This document shows, in pieces, positions 8,802-19,555 of a stretch of DNA of 64,000 nucleotides. Position numbers and translations under genes: made by a program. The stretch comes from Jutongia huaianensis (GTDB lineage Bacteria; Bacillota; Clostridia; Lachnospirales; Lachnospiraceae). Under the pieces are notes generated by a model. The model saw nothing but the letters and a program-made list of their open reading frames with translations, did not search any database and was not told the DNA's origin. How positions within the stretch are numbered: the first letter of the stretch is position 1; each line of letters starts with the position of its first letter. The stretch is from assembly GCF_014384985.1 (NCBI RefSeq), contig NZ_JACRSX010000006.1:62001-126000 (forward strand), given 5' to 3'.

Positions 8802-9170
8802 TTAGAAATTCAAGCCTGCTTCTCTGGCTGCCTCAGCCAAAGCTTTTACCTTGCCCTGATATACAAAACCGCCACGGTCAAATACTACTGTGTTAATTCC
8901 TTTATCTAAAGCTTTCTTGGCGATGATCTCACCAAGCTTTGCTGCTGCATCTACGTTATTTGTCTTCTCAAGACCGTCCTTCACATCTTTCTGAAGGGTA
9001 GAAGCGAAAACCAGAGTATTTCCTACGGTATCATCAATAACCTGTGCGTACATATGATTATTGCTTCTAAATACAGCTAAACGTGGTCTCTCGGCTGTGC
9101 CTGAAAGACGATTACGAACCTTCATGTGTTTCTTCACACGAACATCACTTCTTGACTGCTTTTTAATCAT
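8802..9170 (-). CDS. rplR: 50S ribosomal protein L18
   Basis: L18 binds 5S rRNA together with L5 and L25. The 122-residue product shows the basic N-terminus ([20 protein letters not shown]) and the end [11 protein letters not shown]. It lies 20 bp after rplF and 17 bp before rpsE in the rpsJ-rpmD unit. Confidence 0.97.
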   Translation of the reverse strand: MIKKQSRSDVRVKKHMKVRNRLSGTAERPRLAVFRSNNHMYAQVIDDTVGNTLVFASTLQKDVKDGLEKTNNVDAAAKLGEIIAKKALDKGINTVVFDRGGFVYQGKVKALAEAAREAGLNF

Positions 9171-9190
9171 CGTATTTTCACTCCTTTATA

Positions 9191-9733
9191 TTATTTTTTA
9201 CCGGTCTTACCAACCTTACGTCTGATTACTTCATCAGCATACTTAATACCCTTACCCTTATAAGGCTCCGGAGCTCTCTTTTCTCTGATTTCAGCAGCGT
9301 ATTGGCCAACCTTTTCCTTGTCGATTCCCTTAACAACCAGTGTGTTAGCGTCCTCAACTACAACTTCGATTCCTTCAGGATCTTCCATCTCTACCGGATG
9401 AGAATATCCCAGGGACAGCGTAAGAAGCTTTCCCTTCTTTACAGCTCTGTAACCAACACCGTTAACTTCGAGCTTCTTCTCATATCCCTCTGTTACACCA
9501 ACAACCATGTTGTTGATCAGAGTTCTTGTAAGACCATGAAGAGATTTCATCTTCTTAAGATCGTTTGGACGGTTAACGATGATCTCGTCTCCCTCTTTCT
9601 TGATCTCCATCTCTGCAGGAAGCACTCTCTCAAGTGTTCCCTTTGGTCCCTTTACAGTCACTTTATTATTTTCTGCAATATCAACTGTTACACCAGCCGG
9701 TACCGCGATAGGCATTTTTCCGATTCGTGACAT
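9191..9733 (-). CDS. rplF: 50S ribosomal protein L6
   Basis: L6 sits near the factor-binding centre of the large subunit. The 180 residues form the two tandem L6 repeats and end [20 protein letters not shown]. An upstream in-frame codon at 9748 extends the frame by five residues. The GGAGGTG ribosome-binding site and the conserved MSRIGKMPI fix the start at 9731-9733. A perfect 8-bp hairpin (9775-9794) lies upstream, across the rpsH stop. Confidence 0.96.
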   Translation of the reverse strand: MSRIGKMPIAVPAGVTVDIAENNKVTVKGPKGTLERVLPAEMEIKKEGDEIIVNRPNDLKKMKSLHGLTRTLINNMVVGVTEGYEKKLEVNGVGYRAVKKGKLLTLSLGYSHPVEMEDPEGIEVVVEDANTLVVKGIDKEKVGQYAAEIREKRAPEPYKGKGIKYADEVIRRKVGKTGKK

Positions 9734-9774
9734 GCCGTGCACCTCCATATTCTTGGTTTAATGGGTGGCTGACT

Positions 9775-9794
9775 ATCTGGTATGACTACCAGAT
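9775..9794 (-). other. Hairpin spanning the rpsH stop codon
   Basis: ATCTGGTA and TACCAGAT form a perfect 8-bp stem with loop GTCA. It includes the rpsH stop codon (9786-9788). With no T run it is not a terminator; it may be an RNA processing or stability element between rpsH and rplF. Confidence 0.5.
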
Positions 9795-10187
9795 AAATGC
9801 CAGTACTTCACCGCCAACGTTTTCTTTTCTAGCTTCCTTGTCTGTCATTACACCCTTGTTGGTAGAAATGATAGCAATTCCAAGTCCTCCAAGAACCTTT
9901 GGAAGCTCATCTTTGCCAGCATAAACTCTAAGACCCGGCTTAGAAATTCTCTTGAGACCGGTAATAATCTTGTCGTTCTTGTCTGCGCCATATTTTAATG
10001 TGATATGAATTGTCTTGATTCCGTCAACTTCATTCACGTCAAACTTCTTGATATAACCCTCTTTGAGAAGGATCTCTGCGATAGAGATCTTCATCTTTGA
10101 GCTTGGTACATCTACTGTATCATGCTTTGCAGTGTTCGCATTACGGATTCTTGTAAGCATATCTGCAATTGGATCGCTCGTCATCAT
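9786..10187 (-). CDS. rpsH: 30S ribosomal protein S8
   Basis: S8 is a core 16S rRNA binder and, in enterobacteria, the repressor of the spc operon. The 133 residues start [18 protein letters not shown] and end [20 protein letters not shown] with terminal VLAFIW. A GGAGGT lies upstream. It follows the zinc-type S14 gene in standard order. Confidence 0.97.
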   Translation of the reverse strand: MMTSDPIADMLTRIRNANTAKHDTVDVPSSKMKISIAEILLKEGYIKKFDVNEVDGIKTIHITLKYGADKNDKIITGLKRISKPGLRVYAGKDELPKVLGGLGIAIISTNKGVMTDKEARKENVGGEVLAFIW

Positions 10188-10201
10188 CTTGTTTTACCTC
10201 C

Positions 10202-10387
10202 TTACCAGCTTGCTTTCTTCACGCCTGGGATCTGTCCCTTGTATGCTAATTCACGGAAGCAAATTCTGCAGATTCCGTATTTTCTTAAATAAGCATGTGG
10301 GCGACCACAAATTCTGCAACGACTATATTCTCTTGTAGAGAACTTTGCCTTACGCTGCTGCTTAACTTTCATAGAAGTCTTAGCCAT
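10202..10387 (-). CDS. rpsZ: 30S ribosomal protein S14, zinc type
   Basis: The 61-residue short S14 carries two CxxC pairs (CRICGRPH ... CRICFREL) that bind zinc, the Gram-positive and C-positive form. It ends in the invariant KKASW. It lies between rplE and rpsH. No zinc-free paralogue is seen in the window. Confidence 0.97.
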   Translation of the reverse strand: MAKTSMKVKQQRKAKFSTREYSRCRICGRPHAYLRKYGICRICFRELAYKGQIPGVKKASW

Positions 10388-10399
10388 GAGATTCCCTCC

Positions 10400-10939
10400 T
10401 TACTTCTTGAATGGCATACCGAACTGTGCCAATAATTCACGAGCTTCTTCATCAGTCTCAGCGGTAGTTACAACGATAATGTCCATACCTCTGACCTTGT
10501 CAACCTTATCATACTCGATCTCAGGGAAGATCAGCTGCTCCTTAATACCGAGAGCGTAGTTTCCTCTACCATCGAATGCATTCGGGTTAACACCTCTAAA
10601 GTCACGAACTCGTGGCAGTGCGAGGTTTACAAGACGATCCAGGAACTCATACATTTTCTCACCACGGAGTGTTACCTTACATCCGATTGGCATTCCCTCA
10701 CGAATCTTGAAGTTTGCGACAGAATTCTTTGCCTTTGTTGTAACGGCCTTCTGACCTGTGATCTTTTCCAAATCAGCAATTGCAGAATCCAAAATCTTGG
10801 AGTTCTCTTTTGCTTCGCCGACACCCATATTTACTACGATCTTCTCGAGCTTAGGTACCTGCATTATATTCTGATAACCAAATTTCTTGGTCATTGCATC
10901 AACGATTTCGTTGTTATACATTTCTTTTAAACGAGCCAC
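10400..10939 (-). CDS. rplE: 50S ribosomal protein L5
   Basis: L5 binds 5S rRNA and contacts the P-site tRNA across the subunit bridge. The 179 residues include [19 protein letters not shown] near the start and [20 protein letters not shown] at the end. It sits between rplX and rpsZ in the rpsJ-rpmD unit. Confidence 0.97.
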   Translation of the reverse strand: MARLKEMYNNEIVDAMTKKFGYQNIMQVPKLEKIVVNMGVGEAKENSKILDSAIADLEKITGQKAVTTKAKNSVANFKIREGMPIGCKVTLRGEKMYEFLDRLVNLALPRVRDFRGVNPNAFDGRGNYALGIKEQLIFPEIEYDKVDKVRGMDIIVVTTAETDEEARELLAQFGMPFKK

Positions 10940-10963
10940 GTTAGATTGCCTCCTTTCCAGTTA

Positions 10964-11269
10964 TTAGTCGATTACTTCACCTGTTGCTTTTGCGTAGCGG
11001 ACCTTCTTGCCATCCTCTACCTTAAAGCCAACACGGGAAACCTTTCCCTTGCTCACATACATTACGTTTGAAATATCCAGAGGAGCTGACTTCTGAACGA
11101 TGCCGCCCTGAGGATTTGCCTGATTTGGTTTTGTATGCTTTGTTACCTGGTTGATTCCCTCGATAATAACCTTGCCATCCTTAACGGATGTTACTTTGCC
11201 CTCACGGCCTTTATCTTTACCGGCGATTACTTTTACGGTATCGCCTTTTTTAATCTTACTTGTTGCCAT
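10964..11269 (-). CDS. rplX: 50S ribosomal protein L24
   Basis: L24 is an assembly initiator that binds the 5' domain of 23S rRNA. The 101 residues start with the KOW motif (KKGDTVKVIAGKDKGREGKV). It lies 14 bp after rplN and 24 bp before rplE. Confidence 0.97.
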   Translation of the reverse strand: MATSKIKKGDTVKVIAGKDKGREGKVTSVKDGKVIIEGINQVTKHTKPNQANPQGGIVQKSAPLDISNVMYVSKGKVSRVGFKVEDGKKVRYAKATGEVID

Positions 11270-11283
11270 TGTCGATACCCTCC

Positions 11284-11652
11284 TTATAATACTTCCGGTG
11301 CTAATGAAACAATTTTCATGAACTGCTTATCTCTCAACTCTCTTGCGACTGGTCCAAAGATACGTGTACCTCTTGGTGTCTTGTCGTCACGGATGATAAC
11401 GGCTGCATTCTCATCAAACTTGATGTAAGATCCATCAGGACGACGAGTGCTGTTTACTGTACGAACTACAACAGCCTTAACGACATCACCCTTCTTTACA
11501 ACACCGCCTGGTGTTGCATCTTTTACAGAAGCAACGATGACGTCACCGATACTTGCATATCTTCTGGTTGAACCACCCATAACTCTGATACAAAGAAGCT
11601 CTTTAGCACCTGTATTATCAGCTACTTTCAGTCTTGATTCCTGCTGTATCAT
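11284..11652 (-). CDS. rplN: 50S ribosomal protein L14
   Basis: L14 forms part of an inter-subunit bridge and the binding face for ribosome silencing factors. The 122-residue product reads [20 protein letters not shown], matching the family exactly. Four more in-frame codons lie upstream, but GGAGGT directly precedes the ATG at 11650-11652. Confidence 0.97.
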   Translation of the reverse strand: MIQQESRLKVADNTGAKELLCIRVMGGSTRRYASIGDVIVASVKDATPGGVVKKGDVVKAVVVRTVNSTRRPDGSYIKFDENAAVIIRDDKTPRGTRIFGPVARELRDKQFMKIVSLAPEVL

Positions 11653-11692
11653 AATTACCTCCATATTCTGCCGTCTAATACCCGGCTCACAA

Positions 11693-11947
11693 TTATTTTG
11701 CTTTCTCGATAACCTCTACCAGTCTCCATCTCTTGTCCTTAGACAAAGGTCTGGTCTCCATTACTCTTACTCTGTCACCGATCTTGCATGTATTCTCCTC
11801 ATCATGAGCTTTCAGCTTACGAGTTCTCTTGATGATCTTGTTATAAAGTGGATGCTTAACGTTATCAACTACTGCAACAACGATTGTCTTATCCATCTTA
11901 TCACTTACTACTTTACCTACACGAGTCTTTCTAAGATTTCTCTCCAC
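11693..11947 (-). CDS. rpsQ: 30S ribosomal protein S17
   Basis: S17 binds the 5' domain of 16S rRNA early in assembly. The 84 residues carry the OB fold with [17 protein letters not shown] and [20 protein letters not shown]. It lies between rpmC and rplN. Confidence 0.97.
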   Translation of the reverse strand: MERNLRKTRVGKVVSDKMDKTIVVAVVDNVKHPLYNKIIKRTRKLKAHDEENTCKIGDRVRVMETRPLSKDKRWRLVEVIEKAK

Positions 11948-11986
11948 GATCGTGTCCTCCTTTCCATAGGGCTTCTATCAAATGAA

Positions 11987-12184
11987 TTAGTTCTGGGATG
12001 CGAGCACTGTCTGAATTCTTGCGATATTCTTCTTGACTTCCTTAATACGGCTCGTATTGTCCAGCTGATTTGTTGCATTCTGGAACTTCAGATTGAAAAG
12101 TTCTTTCTTCGCAGCAACTAAATCTTCATTTAATTCTGTAACGGACTTACTCCTCAACTCTTCCATAAACTGCTTACTCTTCAC
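11987..12184 (-). CDS. rpmC: 50S ribosomal protein L29
   Basis: L29 is a small helical hairpin at the exit tunnel where trigger factor and SRP dock. The 65 residues include [23 protein letters not shown] at 12182-12184 is the start, seven bases after GGAGGT. A further GTG upstream (12193) lies inside the ribosome-binding site itself. The gene overlaps the end of rplP by 11 bp, indicating coupled translation. Confidence 0.94.
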   Translation of the reverse strand: MKSKQFMEELRSKSVTELNEDLVAAKKELFNLKFQNATNQLDNTSRIKEVKKNIARIQTVLASQN

Positions 12185-12611
12185 TGCCCGCACCTCCTTC
12201 TAAGTCTGCACGAGATACGACCTTACATTTAACAGGCAACTTGTGAGTTGCAAGACGTAAAGCCTCTCTTGCTACCTCTTCTGATACACCTGAAATCTCG
12301 AACATTACACGACCAGGTTTTACAACAGCTACCCAGTACTCCAGCGCACCTTTACCTTTACCCATTCGAGTCTCGGCAGGAGTCTTTGTTACTGGCTTGT
12401 CAGGGAAAATCTTGATCCAAACTTTACCACCACGCTTAATATAACGTGTCATCGCAATACGGGCTGCCTCAATCTGGTTGGATTTGATCCATGCCGGCTC
12501 TAAAGCCACGATACCAAAATCACCATTTGTGATCTTGTTTCCTCTGAGCGCTTTTCCTGTCATTCTACCGCGGAACTGCTTGCGATGTTTTACTCTCTTT
12601 GGCATTAACAT
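12174..12611 (-). CDS. rplP: 50S ribosomal protein L16
   Basis: L16 organises the A-site region of the peptidyl transferase centre. The 145 residues start with the canonical [17 protein letters not shown]. The ATG overlaps the rpsC stop by one base (TAATG), so translation is probably coupled. It overlaps rpmC at the other end. Confidence 0.97.
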   Translation of the reverse strand: MLMPKRVKHRKQFRGRMTGKALRGNKITNGDFGIVALEPAWIKSNQIEAARIAMTRYIKRGGKVWIKIFPDKPVTKTPAETRMGKGKGALEYWVAVVKPGRVMFEISGVSEEVAREALRLATHKLPVKCKVVSRADLEGGAGSEE

Positions 12612-13276
12612 TATTTATCGCTCCCTTCCTTTTTGTTATTCTTGGTTGGAAGAACTTCACCATGGTAAACCCATACCTTAACACCAACCTTACCATAAGT
12701 TGTGTCAGCCTCAGCGAAGCCATAATCAATATCTGCACGAAGTGTCTGAAGAGGAATTGTTCCCTCGCTGTAGAACTCTGTACGAGCCATATCAGCACCG
12801 CCCAGACGTCCGGAGCAAGATGCCTTCACACCCTTTGCGCCTGTCTTCATCGTTCTGCCCATTGCAGACTTCATTGCACGACGGAAGGAGATACGATTCT
12901 CAAGCTGCTGCGCAATATTCTCTGCTACTAACTGCGCATGGCTGTCCGGATTCTTGATGTCCATGATCTTGATATCCAATGCAACCTTGCGATCTAAAAC
13001 CTTTAATAACTCTTTCTTCAGGTTCTCAATCTCAGCACCGCCCTTACCGATTACGAATCCAGGCTTTGCTGTGTGAATGATAACTCTTACTTTATCTGTC
13101 GGTCTCTCAATCTCAATCTTTGAAATACCAGCGCTGTATAATTTCTTCTTTACAAATTCTCTGATCTTGTAGTCCTCTACAAGATAGTCTGCAAATTTGT
13201 CCTCTGCAAACCAATTGGAATCCCAGTCACTGATAACACCGACTCTTAAACCATGAGGATTAACCTTCTGTCCCAT
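12611..13276 (-). CDS. rpsC: 30S ribosomal protein S3
   Basis: S3 lines the mRNA entry channel and has helicase-like function. The 221 residues contain the KH domain ([20 protein letters not shown] near residue 70) and the C-terminal S3 domain with [13 protein letters not shown]. It lies between rplV and rplP. Confidence 0.97.
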   Translation of the reverse strand: MGQKVNPHGLRVGVISDWDSNWFAEDKFADYLVEDYKIREFVKKKLYSAGISKIEIERPTDKVRVIIHTAKPGFVIGKGGAEIENLKKELLKVLDRKVALDIKIMDIKNPDSHAQLVAENIAQQLENRISFRRAMKSAMGRTMKTGAKGVKASCSGRLGGADMARTEFYSEGTIPLQTLRADIDYGFAEADTTYGKVGVKVWVYHGEVLPTKNNKKEGSDK

Positions 13277-13326
13277 TTTAATCTCCTTTCACAGATCAAA
13301 AATTCTGATCTGAAGCAAACTTATGA

Positions 13327-13716
13327 TTAGCGCTCGTTGAGAACGATCGTGATGTGGCTCATTCTCTTCTCAATACGGTATGCTCTACCCTGCGCTCTTG
13401 GTTTGATTCTCTTCATTGTCGGTCCTTTATTTGCATAACACTCTTCAATGTACAAATTCTCAGGATTCATACCATTGTTGTTCTCAGCATTTGCAACTGC
13501 AGACTGTAATAACTTTAAGATAATGCTGGACGCATATCTTGGATTATATGTCAAAATACCGATTGCTGTCTCTACATCTTTGCCTCTGATGGCATCTAAC
13601 ACATAACAAGCCTTCTGAACTGAAACTCTTGCATAAGATAACTTAGCTGAAGGTCTGGTGTCTTTCTGGTTCTCATTTCTCTCTCTCTTAATCTGAGATC
13701 TATGCCCCTTAGCCAT
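13327..13716 (-). CDS. rplV: 50S ribosomal protein L22
   Basis: L22 lines the peptide exit tunnel constriction. The 129 residues include the tunnel loop (IKPRAQGRAYRIEKRMSH) and the conserved SARV-type segment (KLSYARVSVQKACYVLDAIR). The N-terminal basic extension, MAKGHRSQIKRERNENQ, is usual for clostridial forms. Confidence 0.96.
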   Translation of the reverse strand: MAKGHRSQIKRERNENQKDTRPSAKLSYARVSVQKACYVLDAIRGKDVETAIGILTYNPRYASSIILKLLQSAVANAENNNGMNPENLYIEECYANKGPTMKRIKPRAQGRAYRIEKRMSHITIVLNER

Positions 13717-13771
13717 TTGTGAAGCCTCCTTTCGATTCTCTGTTGATTTATCTCTCCGCTGTCATCAATGA

Positions 13772-14047
13772 CTAACGGCCCTTCTTCTCGTCCTTACCGT
13801 GACCTCTGTAGGTTCTGGTAGCTACGAACTCGCCGAGCTTGTGTCCTACCATATCCTCAGTTACATATACAGGTACATGCTTTCTACCGTCATGTACAGC
13901 AAATGTTAAACCTACGAATGATGGGAAAATAGTGGAACGACGAGACCATGTTTTGATCACTGCCTTATCACCGGATGCGACTGCAGCGTCTACCTTCTTT
14001 AAAAGGCTTGCATCAGCGAAAGGTCCTTTTTTTAATGAACGTGCCAT
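13772..14047 (-). CDS. rpsS: 30S ribosomal protein S19
   Basis: S19 pairs with S13 in the 30S head. The 91-residue protein starts [19 protein letters not shown]. Four upstream in-frame codons exist, but GGAGG nine bases before 14045-14047 marks the start. Confidence 0.97.
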   Translation of the reverse strand: MARSLKKGPFADASLLKKVDAAVASGDKAVIKTWSRRSTIFPSFVGLTFAVHDGRKHVPVYVTEDMVGHKLGEFVATRTYRGHGKDEKKGR

Positions 14048-14106
14048 TGTATCCTCCATTCTGCCTTAACGGCTAATCCAATCTTCAAATAGACTGCTCC
14101 GGCTGA

Positions 14107-14952
14107 TTATTTAGCCAAAGCCTTTCCGTCTCTTCTTCTTACGATCAGTTTATTTGACTTATTGTTCTTCTTACGTGTCTTTAAGCCAAGTGCAGGCTTG
14201 CCCCAAGGAGTACATGGACCCGGACGGCCGATACCTGTCTTACCTTCACCACCACCGTGTGGATGGTCGTTAGGGTTCATAACGGAACCACGAACAGTAG
14301 GTCTGATACCCATATGACGCTTACGTCCTGCCTTACCGATATTTACAAGTGCATGCTCACCGTTTCCTACTACACCGATTGTTGCACGGCATACGATAGG
14401 AACCATTCTCATCTCACCAGAAGGAAGACGAAGTGTTGCATACTTACCTTCCTTAGCCATCAGCTGTGCGCTGTTACCAGCGGAACGAACAAGCTGACCA
14501 CCTTTTCCAGGATAAAGCTCAATGTTGTGAACCTGAGAACCTACTGGAATGTTCTGAAGTGGAAGTGCGTTTCCTACTGCGATCTCTGCCTCAGGACCGT
14601 TCATGATCTTCTGACCAACCTTCAGTCCCTCCGGAGCGAGGATATATGCTTTCTGACCATCTGCATAGCTGATCAGTGCGATATTTGCTGTTCTGTTTGG
14701 ATCGTACTCAATTGTCTTAACAGTAGCTGGAATACCATCCTTATTTCTCTTGAAATCGATAATTCTGTATTTTCTTCTTGATCCGCCACCACGATGTCTT
14801 ACAGTGATCTTACCCTGTGAGTTACGTCCGGCGTTCTTCTTTAAAGACACAGTCAATGACTTCTCAGGAGTTGTAGCTGTGATCTCAGCACGATCCATTG
14901 TTGTCATATGTCTTCTGGAAGGTGTATATGGGTTAAATGTTTTAATTCCCAT
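14107..14952 (-). CDS. rplB: 50S ribosomal protein L2
   Basis: L2 is essential for subunit joining and peptidyl transfer. The 281 residues begin [20 protein letters not shown]. They contain the catalytic-centre segment [20 protein letters not shown] with its conserved His. The start follows AAAGGAG. The upstream gap to rplW (14953-15028) can form a CAAATA/TATTTG hairpin. Confidence 0.97.
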   Translation of the reverse strand: MGIKTFNPYTPSRRHMTTMDRAEITATTPEKSLTVSLKKNAGRNSQGKITVRHRGGGSRRKYRIIDFKRNKDGIPATVKTIEYDPNRTANIALISYADGQKAYILAPEGLKVGQKIMNGPEAEIAVGNALPLQNIPVGSQVHNIELYPGKGGQLVRSAGNSAQLMAKEGKYATLRLPSGEMRMVPIVCRATIGVVGNGEHALVNIGKAGRKRHMGIRPTVRGSVMNPNDHPHGGGEGKTGIGRPGPCTPWGKPALGLKTRKKNNKSNKLIVRRRDGKALAK

Positions 14953-15028
14953 GACATTTTCTCCTTTCAAATACTTATATTTGATCCGCCCGATAGGTTT
15001 TCCAGGCGATTTAGGTCTTACTCAGATC

Positions 15029-15328
15029 TTACAGTCCTTCAAAAATCTCGATATCCTTGCTGTCCTCTGTAAGCTGTACAATCGCTTTCTTATACTTAGC
15101 TGTCTTTCCCTGAGTTCTTCCACGGCGACGAGTCTTACCGTCACAGTTCATTGTGTTTACCTTTGAAACCTTTGTACCGTCGAAAAGCTTCTCAACAGCT
15201 TCCTTAACCTGGCTCTTTGTAGCATCAGGATGAACAGCGAATGTGTACTTTTTCTCTTCCATAGATGCCATAGACTTCTCAGTCACGATTGGCTTCTGGA
15301 TAACATCATAATATTTCAAATCTGCCAT
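15029..15328 (-). CDS. rplW: 50S ribosomal protein L23
   Basis: L23 is at the tunnel exit and docks trigger factor and SRP. The 99 residues include the conserved [20 protein letters not shown] segment and the [18 protein letters not shown]-terminal part. Its start codon shares one base with the rplD stop (15328). Confidence 0.97.
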   Translation of the reverse strand: MADLKYYDVIQKPIVTEKSMASMEEKKYTFAVHPDATKSQVKEAVEKLFDGTKVSKVNTMNCDGKTRRRGRTQGKTAKYKKAIVQLTEDSKDIEIFEGL

Positions 15329-15951
15329 TATGCGTACACCTCCTCAATCTTTGCTACAGCACTCTTTGTGATGATGATCGTATCATACTTCAGAATGTCG
15401 TATACGTTGATTGCGTTAGAGTAAACTGTTCTGACACCGGCGATGTTTCTTGCAGAAACCTCTACGTTGTCATTATCCTCACCGTCAAGAACAACGAGTG
15501 CTTTGTTTACCTTTAATGCATCAAGAACACCTACCATTTTCTTTGTCTTGATCTCATCAAACTTTAAAGAATCCATTACGAAGAATTTCTCCTCGTTTAC
15601 CTTTGTTGTCAGTGCAGACTTAATTGCACCGGCTTTCTCTTTCTTATTCATCTTGAATGAATAATCTCTCGGTGTTGGAGCAAATACAACTCCACCGCCT
15701 GTCCACTGTGGAGATCTTGTGGAACCCTGTCTTGCATGACCTGTTCCCTTCTGTCTCCATGGCTTTCTTCCGCCACCGCTTACCTCAGAACGTGTCTTAG
15801 CTTTCTGGGTACCCTGACGTTTATTTGCAAGCTGTAATACAACAGCCATATGCATCAAATGCTCATTTACATCAACAGCGAATACGCTATCGTTAAGATC
15901 AAGCTTTCCAACTTCGCTGCCTTCCATATTATAAACAGATACGTTAGCCAT
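15328..15951 (-). CDS. rplD: 50S ribosomal protein L4
   Basis: L4 binds 23S rRNA and lines the exit tunnel. In enterobacteria it also represses the S10 operon. The 207 residues carry the tunnel loop [19 protein letters not shown]. Seven upstream in-frame codons are rejected because AGGAGG precedes [11 protein letters not shown] at 15949-15951. Confidence 0.96.
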   Translation of the reverse strand: MANVSVYNMEGSEVGKLDLNDSVFAVDVNEHLMHMAVVLQLANKRQGTQKAKTRSEVSGGGRKPWRQKGTGHARQGSTRSPQWTGGGVVFAPTPRDYSFKMNKKEKAGAIKSALTTKVNEEKFFVMDSLKFDEIKTKKMVGVLDALKVNKALVVLDGEDNDNVEVSARNIAGVRTVYSNAINVYDILKYDTIIITKSAVAKIEEVYA

Positions 15952-15977
15952 CTGTGTGTTCCTCCTTTCCAAAAGAA

Positions 15978-16661
15978 TTATTTAGCAGTTTTAACGCTTT
16001 CCTTGATGGTCACAACAGATTTCTTTGGTCCAGGAACAGCTCCCTTAACCAGGATCAGATTCTGCTCTGCGTCTACGCGAACGATTTCAAGGTTCTGGAT
16101 CGTTCTCTTTACGCCACCCATCTGACCAGGCATCTTCTTACCCTTGAATACACGGCTAGGATCAGAACAAGCACCATTGGAACCTGCGTGTCTGTGGAAC
16201 TTAGAACCATGACCCATAGGTCCTCTGTGAAGACCATGTCTCTTGATCGCACCCTGGAAACCTTTTCCCTTTGTAGTGCCGCTTGCGTCGATCTTGTCTC
16301 CGGCTTCAAAAATGTCAGCCTTGATCTCCTGACCAAGTGTGTACTCCTCAGCGTTCTCAAACTTAAACTCTTTCAGATATCTTTTTCCGGATACTCCAGC
16401 CTTTGCGAAGTGTCCCTGAAGAGGCTTGTTTACGCCATGACTTCTCTTTACTTCCTTCTTACCTGTAGAATCCTTGCTGATAACCTTATCCTTCTTATCA
16501 ACATATCCTACCTGTACTGCACTGTACCCATCATTTTCAACTGTCTTTACCTGTGTTACGAAGCAAGGACCTGCCTGAAGTACAGTTACCGGAGTTAATA
16601 CTCCGTTCTCGTTGAAGATCTGTGTCATACCGACCTTCGTTGCTAAAATAGCTTTCTTCAT
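15978..16661 (-). CDS. rplC: 50S ribosomal protein L3
   Basis: L3 is an early assembly protein near the peptidyl transferase centre. The 227 residues begin [20 protein letters not shown] and include the GHRRPG-like W-loop region [20 protein letters not shown]. Unlike most gaps in this unit, the 157 bp before it hold a large stem-loop (16691-16738) just upstream of AGGAGGTG. Confidence 0.97.
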   Translation of the reverse strand: MKKAILATKVGMTQIFNENGVLTPVTVLQAGPCFVTQVKTVENDGYSAVQVGYVDKKDKVISKDSTGKKEVKRSHGVNKPLQGHFAKAGVSGKRYLKEFKFENAEEYTLGQEIKADIFEAGDKIDASGTTKGKGFQGAIKRHGLHRGPMGHGSKFHRHAGSNGACSDPSRVFKGKKMPGQMGGVKRTIQNLEIVRVDAEQNLILVKGAVPGPKKSVVTIKESVKTAK

Positions 16662-16690
16662 AATGTTGCACCTCCTGTTAATCTACAGCG

Positions 16691-16738
16691 GAATACGATT
16701 GGCGCACGCAGTTTTTACTGCCGGTTGGAATCGTATTC
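16691..16738 (-). promoter_or_regulatory. Two-part stem-loop in the rplC leader
   Basis: A perfect 10-bp stem (GAATACGATT and its complement, 16729-16738 and 16691-16700) encloses a second stem GCAGT/ACTGC with loop AAAA. The 7-base single strands on each side form a symmetric internal loop. It lies about 15 bases before the rplC ribosome-binding site, so it could bind a ribosomal protein and control rplC and downstream genes. Function is inferred. Confidence 0.6.
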
Positions 16739-16818
16739 ATCCTAGACGGTCTATAATGTGCAAGTTTGATTCAAAAAACTTCGTTTATATAAACCCTAAG
16801 GACTTTCTCTTTAAAATC

Positions 16819-17133
16819 TTACTTTTCCTTCATCTTGAGCTGTACAGCTACACCGGAAGGAATCTCCATCTTTGTTAATGCTTCGATGGTCTTCTGTGTT
16901 GGAGCGATAACATCAATCAGTCTCTTGTGAGTTCTCTGCTCAAACTGCTCTCTGGAATCTTTGTACTTGTGAACCGCACGAAGAATTGTAACTACTTCCT
17001 TCTTTGTAGGAAGAGGTACCGGACCGCTTACATTAGCGCCAGTCTTCTTTGCTGTCTCAATAATCTTCCCAGCAGCATGATCAATCTGATTGTGGTCATA
17101 CGCCTTCAGTGTAATTCTCATTACGTTAGCCAT
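16819..17133 (-). CDS. rpsJ: 30S ribosomal protein S10
   Basis: S10 is a head protein and also the NusE transcription antitermination factor. The 104 residues carry the family's [20 protein letters not shown] block. GGAGG precedes [14 protein letters not shown]. It is the first gene of the S10-spc cluster, behind a ~295-base leader. Confidence 0.96.
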   Translation of the reverse strand: MANVMRITLKAYDHNQIDHAAGKIIETAKKTGANVSGPVPLPTKKEVVTILRAVHKYKDSREQFEQRTHKRLIDVIAPTQKTIEALTKMEIPSGVAVQLKMKEK

Positions 17134-17428
17134 AAAAAAAGCCGCCTCCTTTTCGCACTTTTGCGAGCAAACTGATCTGATTGGCATCGAATCATGCTCG
17201 TTGTAATAGCGCAACAAGTGGTGACTGTACACTTATCCGGGTGTGTCCTGTTGAATCACATCGGGTAACGCAGGACATCCCTTCTGTCTCTATCTGCTTT
17301 CGCAGAATGTTAAATTGGTACAGTGACTTGTCGCCAGTTTCCTAACTTGACATTCGCTCCACGGAAAACCTGTCATTCGTTACCAGATGACAGCAACCTC
17401 ACGCTTCACAGCTATCAATGTCACAGCA
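17134..17428 (-). promoter_or_regulatory. Leader of the S10 operon
   Basis: The ~295-base untranslated region between the promoter and rpsJ can form CTGTCAT/ATGACAG, TCTGC-GAAA-GCAGA (a GNRA tetraloop), TGTCCTG/CAGGACA and AAGTG/CACTT stems in order. No reading frame with a ribosome-binding site is visible. It may mediate L4-type autoregulation as in enterobacteria, but neither sequence nor structure is recognisably the same. Confidence 0.5.
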
Positions 17429-17434
17429 TTTGCT

Positions 17435-17463
17435 ATTGTAGCAAGATTTTACAGGCTTTTCAA
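17435..17463 (-). promoter_or_regulatory. Main sigma-A promoter of the S10-spc cluster
   Basis: TTGAAA (17458-17463), a 17-base spacer and TACAAT (17435-17440) are seen on the minus strand. Upstream is an A/T-rich stretch with long A runs on the minus strand, 17464-17500, which resembles an UP element. This fits a growth-rate-controlled ribosomal promoter. Confidence 0.85.
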
Positions 17464-17511
17464 GGACTTTTTTTATTTTTTTTGTATTTTTTACTTTTTC
17501 TACGTTTTGCA

Positions 17512-17576
17512 CAAAAAATGCCGTCACCGGAAACTTTTGTTGTGAAAATGCACAACTTCGTTTCAGATGACAGCAT
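17512..17576 (-). terminator. Intrinsic terminator after the chemoreceptor gene
   Basis: Three stacked stems separated by small internal loops (ATGCTGTCA/TGACGGCAT, GAAAC/GTTTC, GTTGTG/CACAAC) are followed by TTTTTT on the minus strand. It isolates the ribosomal promoter from the upstream transcript. Confidence 0.85.
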
Positions 17577-17585
17577 CCCTGTTCT

Positions 17586-19400
17586 TTATAATCGGTCAAA
17601 CTTTCCGGCTTCACCGGTCAGCTTTTCTGCAATCTCTTTGTTTTCCTGCATCTGGCTTGCAATCTCTCCCATACCCTGTACCAGTTCTGTAGTATTAGTT
17701 GCCGCAGAGCTTACGCCCTTGGCACTTTCGTCCACCGCAGCACTGATCCCCTGGATGGCTCTTGTGATATTGTCCACCAGGATCTGCACCTCGTCTGCCA
17801 TCTGATGAAAACGAGTAACAATCTCATCTACATGAACAGCATCTTTTTTGTACTGGGCACCGGAATCCACAAACCCATCATAATCTGTAGAGATATCTTC
17901 CATTACATAGGAAGCAATTGTTCTGGACTGCTCTGTCAATTCCTCTACAGCACCTACAACAACCTGATTGATATTCTGGATATTATTGGCTGCTTTCCGG
18001 CTCTCTGCTGCAAGATTACTGATCTCATCCGCAACAACAGCAAAGCCTTTTCCGGCCTCCCCTGCTCTCGCCGCCTCGATCGCAGCATTCAGTGCCAGCA
18101 GATTGGTCTGGCTGGATATGCTCAGAATTTCATCGGTCAGCTCATTGACAGTCGCAACACTCTTACTCCCTTCAATTGCCTCCTCCAGCTTTTTGATAAT
18201 GCCATTTACCACAACGCTGGTGTTTTTCTTGGTTTCCACCGCAGTGGATTCCAGCTTCTCCGCACGCTCCCGCATATTTCCGGCGTAATCCAGCAGTTCC
18301 TTGGAAGCATCTGCCAGCTCAACGATATTTCCATTGACTTCTGTAGCATTATCACTGATATTGGACACAGTCGAAGAAATCTCCTGCATAGACGCTGACA
18401 ACTGTTCCATCAAAGCAGAAATGTCTGCAGAACTGTCATTGGCTGTAGTCACATGCTCCGACACATTGCCTACGATCTCCTCCAGACTATTTGCACTGGT
18501 GGTAATCTCCTTCATAATACTCTGCAGAGTTTCCAGGAACACATTGATCCCTGTAGCAATCTTACCCATCTCATCCCTGCTGTCCACAGATATTCTCTCA
18601 GTCAGATCACCATGTCCTGACTGTACATCATCAATGACCTTGGACAGCTTACTGTCAATCCTCCCAAGAGGAAGACTGATGCTTCGGTGGCTGATCGTAA
18701 CACCCAGCACATCCACAAAAACGCCACTGATCAAAATGATTACAACCATAAATATAGAAGAGTTATATTTGATCTTCTGCTTTGAAATGGCTGACTCCAT
18801 TCCCTCCTTGTTGCTCTTAACCATATCACTGATCTCGTCAGAGATGGTCTTGCCCAATGTGCTCAGAGTACCATTGGCCAGATTTTCCGCTTCCTCATTA
18901 CGATTCTTCTCGCTCAGACGGATTGCCTGCTCAAAGTTTGTAAGGTATTCCTCGTAGTCACTTTCAAACTGCTGGAACTGTTCCTTCTCTTTCTCACTCT
19001 GCATCATCTCTTCATACTCAATATTAGCACCCTGTATATCGCTGCGCAGGGAGCTTGCCTCCGTCGCCAATTCTTCTGTGGAAGCTTTTTCCTCTGCCAG
19101 ACAATGAGCATAAACTACCCGGTGAAGAGACTGGAAATTCTCGGCAATCTCTCCCAGCTTACTGATATTCTGCGCATATCGTTCTGAGATCATCTGGCTG
19201 GCACGAAGCATCCCCTTCAGCTGACCAATGCAGAGAATACTGCACAGGAAAAGCATGACCCCAAGCATAGTAATGGGCAGCATAACTTTCCACTTCACAG
19301 AATTCTTATCTATTTTAACAGATCCTTTTTTCGGTACCGAAAGCTTCAGCTTCGGCATTTTCATTTTCGGTAAGTTTGGTTTTAATTTTTTCATTTTCAT
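17586..19400 (-). CDS. Methyl-accepting chemotaxis protein
   Basis: This membrane chemoreceptor signals through CheA and CheW. From the ATG at 19398-19400 (GGAGG eight bases upstream) it has 604 residues. The start is a ~38-residue basic cytoplasmic tail rich in Lys, Pro and Met ([14 protein letters not shown]). TM1 is at about 39-60, followed by a helical periplasmic domain of ~160 residues, TM2 near 222-244, HAMP, and a signalling domain with hairpin tip [20 protein letters not shown]. The periplasmic helices resemble a four-helix-bundle sensor. Ligand unknown. The 155-bp gap to spoVG holds a small AACGGC/GCCGTT hairpin and no clear promoter. Confidence 0.9.
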   Translation of the reverse strand: MKMKKLKPNLPKMKMPKLKLSVPKKGSVKIDKNSVKWKVMLPITMLGVMLFLCSILCIGQLKGMLRASQMISERYAQNISKLGEIAENFQSLHRVVYAHCLAEEKASTEELATEASSLRSDIQGANIEYEEMMQSEKEKEQFQQFESDYEEYLTNFEQAIRLSEKNRNEEAENLANGTLSTLGKTISDEISDMVKSNKEGMESAISKQKIKYNSSIFMVVIILISGVFVDVLGVTISHRSISLPLGRIDSKLSKVIDDVQSGHGDLTERISVDSRDEMGKIATGINVFLETLQSIMKEITTSANSLEEIVGNVSEHVTTANDSSADISALMEQLSASMQEISSTVSNISDNATEVNGNIVELADASKELLDYAGNMRERAEKLESTAVETKKNTSVVVNGIIKKLEEAIEGSKSVATVNELTDEILSISSQTNLLALNAAIEAARAGEAGKGFAVVADEISNLAAESRKAANNIQNINQVVVGAVEELTEQSRTIASYVMEDISTDYDGFVDSGAQYKKDAVHVDEIVTRFHQMADEVQILVDNITRAIQGISAAVDESAKGVSSAATNTTELVQGMGEIASQMQENKEIAEKLTGEAGKFDRL

Positions 19401-19555
19401 TTCGGTATCCTCCACTTTTCTTTTGTCGAAAACGGAGACAGGCACTCCCGTCTCCGTTCCATGGTGTATATTGTGAATTCACCTTCCCCGTATTATAACG
19501 GCATACGCCGTTTTCGATCTGCCTCCCTGCCCCCTGAAAACCAGGAAGCCTTCCG

